The notes under the pieces are model-generated. The model did no database searches and was not told the DNA's origin. It saw only the letters and a list, made by a program, of their open reading frames with translations. The position numbers were made by a program, and so were the translations under genes. Of a stretch of 64,000 nucleotides of DNA, positions 33,503-42,716 are shown one piece after another; position 1 is the first letter of the stretch; the number at the start of each line of letters is the position of its first letter. This DNA comes from an uncultured Clostridia bacterium (GTDB lineage: Bacteria > Bacillota > Clostridia > Christensenellales > Aristaeellaceae): positions 62,001 through 126,000 of the forward strand of contig CAMJPQ010000001.1 of the NCBI GenBank assembly GCA_946407745.1, written 5' to 3'.

Positions 33503-34707
33503 GGATACTTGTCATCGGCGGAGGAGCTGCAGGCTTGGCAGGCGCGATCACTGCCGCGGAAAGTGGTGGAGAGGTCATACTTGCCGAGGGGCAGAACCGC
33601 ATCGGGAAGAAACTGCTCGCGACCGGGAATGGCCGCTGCAACCTGATGAATACAGGCGCCCCGAATTATCCTGGCGGGCAGGCGTTTGCTGAGAAGGTCC
33701 TGTCTGTGTGTGGCGTGGAGCAGCAAAAGCGGTTCTGGCATGCGCACGGACTTCGCCTGCGCGAGGAACAGGCCGGTCGGGTCTACCCAGTGAGCGGGCA
33801 GGCATCCACGGTGCTGGATGTTTTGCGCTTCAGCGCAGAGGTGGCAGGCGTTTCCGTTTTTAATGACACCCGGATTAAGCAGCTGACAAGAACTGCCAAT
33901 GGCTTTGTGGCTAAAGGCGATCATGGAACACTGAGGGCGGACAGAGTCATCGTTGCCTGCGGCGGCAAGGCACAGCCCAAGCTGGGTTCGGATGGCAGTG
34001 GGTATGCGCTGCTGACCGGTCTGGGGCATACATTGATTTCTCCTGTTCCCGCGCTGACGCAGGTTGAAACTGAAACCAGGGCCATTGCCGGACTGAGTGG
34101 AATCCGTGTTCGGTGCGGTGTACAGACTGAGCGTGACGCCCAGGTCACTCATGCCGAGTATGGCGAGGTGCTTTTTACTGATTATGGCCTGAGCGGAGTC
34201 TGCGTGATGCAGTGCGCAAGGTACTGTACTCCCAGGGCAACCGGTATTGCCCTGAACCTCGCTGAGGGCATGGGATTTGATCACCAGACTGAGGTAATCA
34301 GCGAACTGAAGGAACGCATGCGTAGAATGGCAGAACAGCCGCTGGAGCGTCTGCTGACCGGTTTATGCGTCCCACGCCTATCGGATGCGGTTTTCCGTGC
34401 GGCTGCTGTATCTGTGAAAGGGCGCAGCTGTGTTTCACTTTCGGACGGGGAAATCAATGCGCTTGCAAAGACACTATGGCGATTTGTGCTGCGTGTAACG
34501 GGTCTGAAGGGCTTTGACAGTGCCCAGGTTACATCAGGGGGAATCGCCTGCGATGAGTTCAATCCGCGAACAATGGCTTCCAAAATGGTCCCAGGCCTTT
34601 ATGCCGCCGGTGAGATACTGGATGTGGACGGTGACTGCGGCGGATTCAACCTGATGTTTGCCTTTGGCAGCGGAATCATAGCCGGAACACATTGTGCCCG
34701 TGACTGA
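33499..34707 (+). CDS. HI0933/BaiN-type FAD-dependent oxidoreductase
   Basis: 402 aa from GTG 33499, which follows GAGGGATG; earlier in-frame starts fall within tmcAL. The Rossmann FAD motif VIGGGAAGLAGAITAAE is at the N-terminus, then RIGKKLLATGNGRCNLMN, and the C-terminal GLYAAGEILDVDGDCGGFNLMFAFGSG closes the FAD site. The family is wide and mostly unassigned; some members reduce bile-acid intermediates. Coupled to tmcAL by a 4-base overlap. Confidence 0.92.
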   Translation: MRILVIGGGAAGLAGAITAAESGGEVILAEGQNRIGKKLLATGNGRCNLMNTGAPNYPGGQAFAEKVLSVCGVEQQKRFWHAHGLRLREEQAGRVYPVSGQASTVLDVLRFSAEVAGVSVFNDTRIKQLTRTANGFVAKGDHGTLRADRVIVACGGKAQPKLGSDGSGYALLTGLGHTLISPVPALTQVETETRAIAGLSGIRVRCGVQTERDAQVTHAEYGEVLFTDYGLSGVCVMQCARYCTPRATGIALNLAEGMGFDHQTEVISELKERMRRMAEQPLERLLTGLCVPRLSDAVFRAAAVSVKGRSCVSLSDGEINALAKTLWRFVLRVTGLKGFDSAQVTSGGIACDEFNPRTMASKMVPGLYAAGEILDVDGDCGGFNLMFAFGSGIIAGTHCARD

Positions 34708-34723
34708 ACAGCTTCCTGAATAG

Positions 34724-34760
34724 GAAAAAGCGCCTTTGCTTCTGCGGCAAGGGCGCTTTT
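34724..34760. terminator. Bidirectional terminator between convergent genes
   Basis: AAAAAGCGCCTTTGC pairs with GCAAGGGCGCTTTT; T runs lie on both strands. Confidence 0.87.
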
Positions 34761-34794
34761 GAAGACTTGCTGAATATGGTGAAGGCGGCGCCTT

Positions 34795-36726
34795 TCAGCT
34801 GACGGGCAGCGCCAGCAGCCTTGTCGTTTCAACAGACATCGGCAACAGCTCGTCAATTGTCGGGATATGGCCGACGACACTCTCAGCCAGCCAGTTCATT
34901 TTCATGATCTCTTCGGTAGAAAGCCACTGCTCTTCAGAAATCCGTTCTACGCCTGTCTGATCCTTCAGCACGGTGCTGAAAAGATGGATCTGGTTTTCCT
35001 TCAGGCCGCTTTTCAGAATCTGGGCCAGCTGCTTGACACCTGTGGGCAAATCATTTGCCACATGCACATCGACAACGCCGCTGTTCATGCCCCACCAGTA
35101 ATTGATGGAGCTGTCACGCTCATCGCCGATGGCGTCCCACATGCCGCTGAGATAGGTCTTAAAAATCATTTCATACAGCTTTCCCCAGTTGCATACATCC
35201 GAGGCAAGCGGGTGGAAGCCGCCGTCTGGCTTCAGCATGGCGGTGGACCAGTCCAACACGTCTCCGGACAGATCGGTTGAACCGACAGGATGGGCGGAGA
35301 CAATGCAGGCGCCACGGTCACGCAGGCTCACAAGCGGGTCACCTGGCACGCAGGACCATTCAAGCAGTATTTCTGAATCGGGCGATGTCATGCTGGCACC
35401 CATGGCGAAGGCATTGATGGATGCGGGAACGCCCAGGATGGGATAACGCGCGACGTAACCGATGGGTCTCCCCTTTGCCAGTGTCCCGGCGATGGCGCCG
35501 GAAACAAATTTCGCTTCATAGATGCGGCTGTAATAGGTGCGGATACCGGCATAGGGAACAGACAGCGCACAGACAAGGATTTTTAAATTGGGATGCTTCA
35601 TGGCGAGCCGTCTGGCTGCCGCAAGCAGCGTCGGGGCTGTGGCAACCACCATCTGCGCGCCGTCCTGCGTGACGGCGGCTTCCATAACCTCATCCGCGTT
35701 GGCGATTGGCGCAACGTAGCTTTTGACGCGGATCTGTGTGCCAAGTATTTCTTCCACCTGCTTCCGCCCGGTTTCATGTCCCATGGTCCAGTTGGAGGTT
35801 TCAGGCGCTGTAGCGTGTATAAACGCGACATTGACTGACGGACGGGTGATGCCGTCCAGCAGTCTGCCGACAATGCCCTTTTCCGGCAGCTCTTCCGGCT
35901 CGGTAGAAACGGAGGAGGCGTCCGGATTGGCGGCTACCTTCATATCGGGTACCAGCGCAATGACCAGCTTGCGGACTTCCGCGGAGGAAAGCTTGCACAG
36001 GTCGCTGTAGGGATAGACCTCAAGGCAGGCCAGTATGACTTCCGACAGGGAATTGTCCGGCGCGGCCTTGAGCAGCTGCTCGTCGCATGCCTCACGGAAC
36101 TGCCAGAACATGGATACAAACTCCATGCGTTCTTCATCGGTCCACACATGGTCTTCTTCAAAGCCAAGCAGCTGCTGAACGCGCGCATAGCATCCTGGCC
36201 TTGAAAAGGAGAGATGATATATGCGCGCCAGCTTGTAAAAGCGCAGGAATTCATAATAGGCAATCACAACCGGGTCGTCTGACCAGCTGGGAATCAGCCG
36301 GGTTACGGTGCCGCGCACGGTCGGAGCCGAGTAGCTTTTCAGTACGCTGACACGCTTATGGCCTTCCTGGACATAAAAGCGCCCCATGTACTCAAAGCAT
36401 TTGATAGGGTCGGTAATGCCTGTAGAGCTGAGATGGGCTTCACACAGGGTCACCCATTTTGTGGAAAACTCGCTGGACATGGAAAGCAGGGGCATGAAAT
36501 TCCCTGCGAAGGCGGCCTTCCGTCCTGAGGCGACGGTTCCGATAATGTAGTCGGAAGGGATTTCAATTTCCCCAAGCTCGACCTTGCCGGCAGCCTGCGC
36601 TTCATTGCAGATGTCATTCAGTACACGAGGATAAGGATAGATTCCCTTTGAAATGCACTGGTTATAATATTTCATACCGTTGCGCTGAGCAATACGGTAT
36701 TGTTCCAAAGCTTCAGCTCGAGACAT
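34795..36726 (-). CDS. Cytoplasmic ParB-like / BMP substrate-binding fusion protein
   Basis: 643 aa with no signal peptide or membrane helix. The N-terminal part (~55-135) has DPIKCFEYMGRFYVQEGHKRVSVLK, the look of a ParB/sulfiredoxin-like domain (ligand-binding GHxR loop). A helical linker follows (~140-280). Residues ~295-600 match the BMP/Med periplasmic-binding fold: VNVAFIHATAPETSNWTMGHETGRKQV, VVATAPTLLAAA, YSRIYEAKFVSGAIAGTLAK, IGYVARYPILGVPASINAFAMGA. BMP proteins normally bind nucleosides outside the cell; this one is expected to stay inside. An AAAGGAGG site precedes the ATG. No transporter genes adjoin it. A cytosolic nucleoside sensor is one idea only. Confidence 0.78.
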   Translation of the reverse strand: MSRAEALEQYRIAQRNGMKYYNQCISKGIYPYPRVLNDICNEAQAAGKVELGEIEIPSDYIIGTVASGRKAAFAGNFMPLLSMSSEFSTKWVTLCEAHLSSTGITDPIKCFEYMGRFYVQEGHKRVSVLKSYSAPTVRGTVTRLIPSWSDDPVVIAYYEFLRFYKLARIYHLSFSRPGCYARVQQLLGFEEDHVWTDEERMEFVSMFWQFREACDEQLLKAAPDNSLSEVILACLEVYPYSDLCKLSSAEVRKLVIALVPDMKVAANPDASSVSTEPEELPEKGIVGRLLDGITRPSVNVAFIHATAPETSNWTMGHETGRKQVEEILGTQIRVKSYVAPIANADEVMEAAVTQDGAQMVVATAPTLLAAARRLAMKHPNLKILVCALSVPYAGIRTYYSRIYEAKFVSGAIAGTLAKGRPIGYVARYPILGVPASINAFAMGASMTSPDSEILLEWSCVPGDPLVSLRDRGACIVSAHPVGSTDLSGDVLDWSTAMLKPDGGFHPLASDVCNWGKLYEMIFKTYLSGMWDAIGDERDSSINYWWGMNSGVVDVHVANDLPTGVKQLAQILKSGLKENQIHLFSTVLKDQTGVERISEEQWLSTEEIMKMNWLAESVVGHIPTIDELLPMSVETTRLLALPVS

Positions 36727-36925
36727 AGCTGCGAACCTCCTTTCTTTCGGTTCATGGGGATTATACGCGCTTTATCACAAATGTCAATCGAATATATGGT
36801 CACTATTCTGCCAGCATATAAAAAGAAAACTGCTGTGAAAAGCTCTATCTGCGGGAAAGCTTTATGCACTGGCTGCTCATTTGTTGCGATGAGGACAGCT
36901 GCATCATCCCACCAGGACGAATAAA

Positions 36926-36959
36926 CGCCGCCCCGTGACTGTCAGTCAAAGGGGCGGCG
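36926..36959 (-). terminator. Terminator of the potABCD operon
   Basis: CGCCGCCCC and GGGGCGGCG form the stem; the minus-strand transcript then reads TTTATT. The rest of the gap to 36726 shows only the leader of the ParB/BMP gene. Confidence 0.82.
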
Positions 36960-36976
36960 CATGCTCTACAGAAAGC

Positions 36977-38011
36977 TTACTTTGCGTTCTTTACTTCATT
37001 CCAGAGGGTGGTATAGATCGGCATAATGGTTTCATCGATATCATGGAAGAACTCGCACCGGGTGATGGTTTCCTCGGAGGGGCTGAGCACCGGATTTTCT
37101 GTGTACTCCTCGCCCATCAGCTCAATCGCGGCGCTGTTCGGGGAGGAATAGCGGATTTCCTCGCAGTTGAGCACGGCTATGTCGGGGCGGCAGAGGAAGT
37201 CCACGAATTTCTCTGCGTTCTCCAGGTTGCGGCAGCCCTTGATGATCACCATGGGGTCGATCCAAACGTTGCTGCCCTCCTTGGGAACGGCAAAGGCGAG
37301 ATCGGAGTTCAGGTCGATGGCATACTGTGCGTCGCCGCTCCACATGAGCGCCAGCGCGGCTTCACCGGCCACCATCTTGTCCTTGGTTTCATCCACCTGA
37401 TAGGCCTTGACCATGCCGGAGGTCTTCTGCAGCACCAGCTTGTCCGTAGCGGCGCGCAGGGCCGGATAATCGCGCTCATTCATGCTGTAGCCCAGAGAAC
37501 ACAGCGTGATGCCCATCGAGTCGCGGATGGAGTCCAGCATGAAGACGTTGTTGGCATACTTGGTGTTCCAGAGAATCTCCCAGCTGTCCACCGGGTCATC
37601 CACCATGGTGGTGTTATAGAGGATACCCACTGTACCCCACATATAAGGGATTGAGTGAACACCGTTGGGATCATAGTCCGGGTTGCGCAGGTTTTCCATA
37701 ATATACTGGGCATTGGGAATGTGATCATAATTGATCTCCTCCAGAAGCCCTTTGTTCAGCATACGCTCCACCATGTAGTCGGAGGGGAAAACGACATCAA
37801 ACGCACCGGGATTGGCCTCCACCTGCACCATCATGTCTTCGTTAGTAGTGAAGCACATGTAGTTCACATGGATGCCGGTTTCCTCCTCGAACATCTTCAG
37901 GACGGACTCGTCAATGTAATCCTCCCAGTTAAAGACGTTCACCACACCATCGGCCAAGGCAATGACGGGAAACAGAAGGACAACCAGGAGCAGAGCAGCG
38001 AATCTTTTCAT
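36977..38011 (-). CDS. potD: Spermidine/putrescine-binding protein PotD
   Basis: 344 aa. A cleavable signal peptide (MKRFAALLLVVLLFPVIALA) lacks a lipobox Cys, although many Gram-positive PotD proteins are lipoproteins. The family begins VVNVFNWEDYIDESVLKMFEEETGI and includes YDVVFPSDYM-like FDVVFPSDYM, IPYMWGTVGILYNT and LMWSGDAQYA. It captures polyamine for the PotABC transporter. Last gene of the operon, 12 bases after potC. Confidence 0.95.
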   Translation of the reverse strand: MKRFAALLLVVLLFPVIALADGVVNVFNWEDYIDESVLKMFEEETGIHVNYMCFTTNEDMMVQVEANPGAFDVVFPSDYMVERMLNKGLLEEINYDHIPNAQYIMENLRNPDYDPNGVHSIPYMWGTVGILYNTTMVDDPVDSWEILWNTKYANNVFMLDSIRDSMGITLCSLGYSMNERDYPALRAATDKLVLQKTSGMVKAYQVDETKDKMVAGEAALALMWSGDAQYAIDLNSDLAFAVPKEGSNVWIDPMVIIKGCRNLENAEKFVDFLCRPDIAVLNCEEIRYSSPNSAAIELMGEEYTENPVLSPSEETITRCEFFHDIDETIMPIYTTLWNEVKNAK

Positions 38012-38023
38012 TTTTTTACCTCC

Positions 38024-38806
38024 TCAATTTTCAGATGTTCTCTTGTTGACAACAAGCAGCAGCGCAAGCAGCGCCACAAACATCAGAGCGGACAATGCGT
38101 TCAGCGTCGGTTCAATACCCCGGCGTGCGGCGGAGTAAATCAGTGTAGACAGGTTCTGCACGAGTGGGCTGGTAGTAAAATAGGAAATGGTGAAATCGTC
38201 CAGAGAAAGGGTGAATGCGAGCATTGCGCCGGTGATGATCCCCTGCTTGCACTCGGGAATGAGTACATGCCACAGGGCGTAAGATGGGGTAGCCCCAAGA
38301 TCAAGCGCGGCTTCGTAGGTGTGCTTGTTCATTTGCTTCAGCTTGGGCATGACGGACAGTATCACATACGGGGTATCAAAGGTGATATGTGCCAGCAGCA
38401 TGGTCCAGAAGCCGCGGTCGACGCGCGTAAAGATGAACAGCAGCATCAGGGAGATGCCGGTCACGATGTCCGGCATGGTATTGGGCAGGTTGGTCAGCGT
38501 CATCATCAGGGACTGAGGGCGCTTTTTCATTGAGTAGATGCCGATGGCAGCCAGCGTGCCCAGCACGGTGGAAACAATCATGGCTAGCACGGCCACCAGC
38601 AGTGTGACCTCCAAAGAGTTCATGATGGAGGCGGAGCGAAACAGCTCGCCATACCAGTGCAGTGAAAACCCTTCCCATTTGGCACGGCTTTTGCCGGCGT
38701 TAAAGGACTGAATGATCAGCACGATGATGGGAATGTAAAGGAAGATGAGGATCAGCGCCAGGTAAAAGCGCTTGAAAAACCTTGTCAGTTTGCTGCCGCT
38801 GTTCAT
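38024..38806 (-). CDS. potC: Polyamine ABC transporter permease PotC
   Basis: 260 aa, six membrane helices. The EAA loop YEAALDLGATPSYALWHVLIPECKQGI contacts PotA. The start ATG overlaps the potB stop (ATGA). The protein forms the channel with PotB. Confidence 0.94.
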   Translation of the reverse strand: MNSGSKLTRFFKRFYLALILIFLYIPIIVLIIQSFNAGKSRAKWEGFSLHWYGELFRSASIMNSLEVTLLVAVLAMIVSTVLGTLAAIGIYSMKKRPQSLMMTLTNLPNTMPDIVTGISLMLLFIFTRVDRGFWTMLLAHITFDTPYVILSVMPKLKQMNKHTYEAALDLGATPSYALWHVLIPECKQGIITGAMLAFTLSLDDFTISYFTTSPLVQNLSTLIYSAARRGIEPTLNALSALMFVALLALLLVVNKRTSEN

Positions 38807-39772
38807 ACAATGCCACCCCCCTCACCGTTCGGATCAGCCTTGCGGAGGATGGACAGGCTGATGAGGATCAGTACCATCATGATCAGCGACAGGGCACTGC
38901 CCACATTCCAGTTTCCTTCCGTAAGGAACTTGCTCTCTATCAGGTCGCCAAACATCATGGTATTCCCGCCACCCAGCACTCTGGGTATGAAGAAGGTTGT
39001 GACCGAAGGCATGAAGACCATGGTGATGCCTGAGATGACACCCGGCAGCGACAGCGGGATGGTCACCTTCATCAGTGCCTGCATGGGGCTGCAGCCCAGA
39101 TCGGCCGCGGCTTCCGAAAGGTTGATGTCCTGCTTGGAGAGACTGGTATAAATTGGGAAAACCATAAACGGAAGGAAATTATATACCATACCAAGCAATA
39201 CTGCACCGCTGTTGTACATCAGCTGCACGCCCTCCAGGCCGATGGACCGGAGCAGTGAGTTGATCAGGCCGTTGTCCTCCAGCAGGCTCATCCACGCAAT
39301 GGTACGCAGCAGGAAGTTCATCCACATGGGAATGATGAAGAGCACCACCAGCGAAGAGCCGAGCTTCATGTTCCTGTCGGCCATGAACAGCGCGGCGGGA
39401 TATCCCAGCAGCAGACTCAGCGCAGTACAGAGAAAGGCCATCCACAGCGAGTAAGTCAGTGTGTCTACATTGACGGTTCCTCGCGGTATTGTTGACGCGT
39501 ATTCCTCCCCCACCAGCTTCTTCATGTCGAAGTTGGAATCCCAGAAATTTCTGAAATTATCCAGGGTGAAAGTGCCGTCTGTGCCTGTGAAGGCGTAATA
39601 GCCGATCAGTATCACGGGTACGATTGTAAACAGGAGCATCCACAGTGTATAGGGCGAAGCAAAGAGAGAGCGCTTCACGCCGTGGTTTCTGCGAACAGAG
39701 ATTACGACCATCAGTATGAACAGCACAAGCGCTGTTCCCATGAGCAGCCAGGCCCACCAGGGCAGCTGCATA

Positions 39773-39783
<11 letters not shown>
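38803..39783 (-). CDS. potB: Polyamine ABC transporter permease PotB with extra N-terminal helix
   Basis: 326 aa. The usual PotB begins near [25 protein letters not shown]; here about 38 residues precede it, with an added membrane helix ([22 protein letters not shown]). The EAA loop is [29 protein letters not shown]. The ATG at 39783 overlaps the end of potA by 11 bases; an ATG at 39771 is also in frame and keeps most of the extra helix. Confidence 0.92.
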
Positions 39784-40852
<1,069 letters not shown>

Positions 40853-40870
40853 GTTTGTCTCCTTTCATCG

Positions 40871-41413
40871 TCAAAAACTGGGCGGTGTAGAAATCCACAG
40901 AAAGCGGGCGGGCCGCTGGGTGTGATTGTAAAGATAATGGCTCTCTCTCGGATGCAGACAGAAGGAAGAACCGGCTTTGATTTTTGTACTGCGGCTGCCG
41001 ACGACCAGCGTCACGCTGCCGGAGAGCACATAGCCGAATTCTTCGCCCTCACCGGGATTCATGACATACGTTTTGCCGCCCGCACCGAGAACGACCAGAA
41101 TCGGCTCCATCTCATTCTTCTGAGCGTCAGGTACCAGCCAGGTGATACTGCCGCGCAGCTCTTCGCTGTCTTCCTTCACAAACATGTCCTGGGGACTGAA
41201 AACGAGACGCTCTTCACTGCGGTCCGTAAAGAAGTCGCTGAGCGACACGCCCAAGCACTCAAGCATGTCCGTCAATGTGGCAATGGAGGGTGAGGCAAGA
41301 TTGCGCTCTACCTGGGAAATAAAGCCCTTGCTCAGCTCACACCGGTCGGCCATTTCCTCCTGTGTGAGACCGCGCTGCTGCCGCAGCTGCCGCAACTTTT
41401 CCCCAATATCCAA
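40871..41413 (-). CDS. XRE-cupin regulator of the polyamine operon
   Basis: 180 aa from TTG 41413, which follows GGGAGGG by 8 bases; the longer frame to 41467 runs through the leader and a palindrome and is unlikely. The HTH (1-~60) reads IGEKLRQLRQQRGLTQEEMADRCELSKGFISQVER; the C-terminal cupin (~105-178) has GEEFGYVLSGSVTLVVG and HPRESHYLYNH. Such regulators (PuuR-like) sense polyamines or related amines. It heads the potABCD transcript. Two matched palindromes sit just upstream. Confidence 0.9.
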   Translation of the reverse strand: MDIGEKLRQLRQQRGLTQEEMADRCELSKGFISQVERNLASPSIATLTDMLECLGVSLSDFFTDRSEERLVFSPQDMFVKEDSEELRGSITWLVPDAQKNEMEPILVVLGAGGKTYVMNPGEGEEFGYVLSGSVTLVVGSRSTKIKAGSSFCLHPRESHYLYNHTQRPARFLWISTPPSF

Positions 41414-41436
41414 CCAAACGGCCCTCCCTTCATGCT

Positions 41437-41453
41437 GTTTAGTAAAAGTAAAC
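41437..41453. promoter_or_regulatory. Putative operator 1 of the XRE-cupin/pot operon
   Basis: GTTTAGTAAAAGTAAAC has the form GTTTA-N7-TAAAC. It lies 9 bases beyond the ribosome-binding site of the regulator gene. Its centre is 35 bases from that of the second copy. Confidence 0.55.
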
Positions 41454-41471
41454 TGTTTGTTGCACAAGCAT

Positions 41472-41488
41472 GTTTAGAAATTCTAAAC
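41472..41488. promoter_or_regulatory. Putative operator 2 of the XRE-cupin/pot operon
   Basis: GTTTAGAAATTCTAAAC is a perfect 17-base palindrome and shares the GTTTA-N7-TAAAC frame with the copy at 41437. Confidence 0.6.
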
Positions 41489-41583
41489 TATGTGGCGGGA
41501 GATATTAAACCACAGCAAAATGAAAAAGTCAATAGAAATGTCGGGCTGAGGGAAACACATTTTATCTACATTTTGCTTTCCCC

Positions 41584-41612
41584 TTGTTTTGCCTTGGCCT
41601 GTGAAGTATAAT
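41584..41612 (+). promoter_or_regulatory. Promoter of the secreted deacetylase-like gene
   Basis: TTGTTT, 17 bases, TATAAT; a GAGGAGG ribosome-binding site follows at 41655. Confidence 0.65.
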
Positions 41613-41670
41613 GATATGCCGGATAAACAAAAAGACCGCCATCAGTGGCGGCTGAGGAGGACGCGATCAT

Positions 41671-42609
41671 TTGCAGAGACGACATGTGCTGTTCCGTGTG
41701 ATGGTATTGCTGCTGCTTTTCAGTGTTGGCTTGCCTGTGCACGGCACGGCGGATACGGCAGATATACAGTGGTATGATCAGGACAACAGTGTGCTGAGGC
41801 TCGGTGATTCCGAACGGTTGATACATTTCAGCGTCGATGACGTGTCCGTCGAACTGCAGGACCTTGCTGAAAACGAAGCATCCTATCGCAGTATATGGAC
41901 CTCACCGTATTTCAGCTTGCTCAGGCGGGCCCATAATGCAGGCGGCTGCTGCATCACACTGAACTGCTTTACTGATTACAATGGCTTCCATATCACTTCG
42001 CTGCCGATAAACTCTGTCTGGCAGAAGGAACTTCAGGAGGCTTCCGGCTGGCTGCGTTTTGCGTTTCACGCAAAGGAAAACAGGAAATACAGAAACGGCC
42101 AGTCCATGCTGGCTGATTATAATGATTTTGTACATGGCATTCTCAGGCTGACCGGCTCACTGCAGTGCATCGATAGAATAACGCGGCTTGGCTTCTTCAC
42201 CGCAAGCGAAGAAAATCTGCTGGAGCTGGCAGACGCGGTGCCGGGCTGTGTCGGATTCCTGTGCGCGGATACGCAAGGCTTTGTATCCTATTGTCTGACA
42301 GAGGACGAAGCACTCGAAGTATGGCAGCAGGGATACATCTATGATGAACGTAGAGGGATTGTCTTCATCAAATCGCTGCCGAGGATGGACTCCGGAAGGT
42401 CAGCCAATGATATCATTAAAATAATACAAAGTGATTTCCACGCGACTGATCACTTTGTGGAAATCTTTTTCCACAGCCCCGTCCGTGAGATAAAAACCAC
42501 GGCGTTTTCCCATATCGCAAAGTGGGCAGCTTCTCATGGGTACCGGAACTCCTTTCCAATGGATGAAATCATACACGATACGAATAGCGCCGGAGATCAA
42601 GCACAGTGA
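41671..42609 (+). CDS. Secreted polysaccharide-deacetylase-like protein
   Basis: 312 aa. The start is TTG 41671, 9 bases after GGAGG; ATG 41701 is a fallback. A signal peptide (to ~28) is followed by a barrel-like domain beginning LIHFSVDDVSVEL, which resembles the NodB motif (SxDD), with later WLRFAFHAKENRKY (possible metal His) and ITRLGFFTASE. The full set of NodB motifs is not obvious, so activity on glycan is a guess. It is followed within 110 bases by another secreted protein gene. Confidence 0.6.
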   Translation: MQRRHVLFRVMVLLLLFSVGLPVHGTADTADIQWYDQDNSVLRLGDSERLIHFSVDDVSVELQDLAENEASYRSIWTSPYFSLLRRAHNAGGCCITLNCFTDYNGFHITSLPINSVWQKELQEASGWLRFAFHAKENRKYRNGQSMLADYNDFVHGILRLTGSLQCIDRITRLGFFTASEENLLELADAVPGCVGFLCADTQGFVSYCLTEDEALEVWQQGYIYDERRGIVFIKSLPRMDSGRSANDIIKIIQSDFHATDHFVEIFFHSPVREIKTTAFSHIAKWAASHGYRNSFPMDEIIHDTNSAGDQAQ

Positions 42610-42716
42610 GTGTTTTCACATAATCTTCAGATTTCAGTCATTGTCAGAACAGATAGGTTCCGTATGATGCTTCCTGCAGACAGAAAAGGCTGCAAGTTCT
42701 AAAGAGAGGACAGGGA

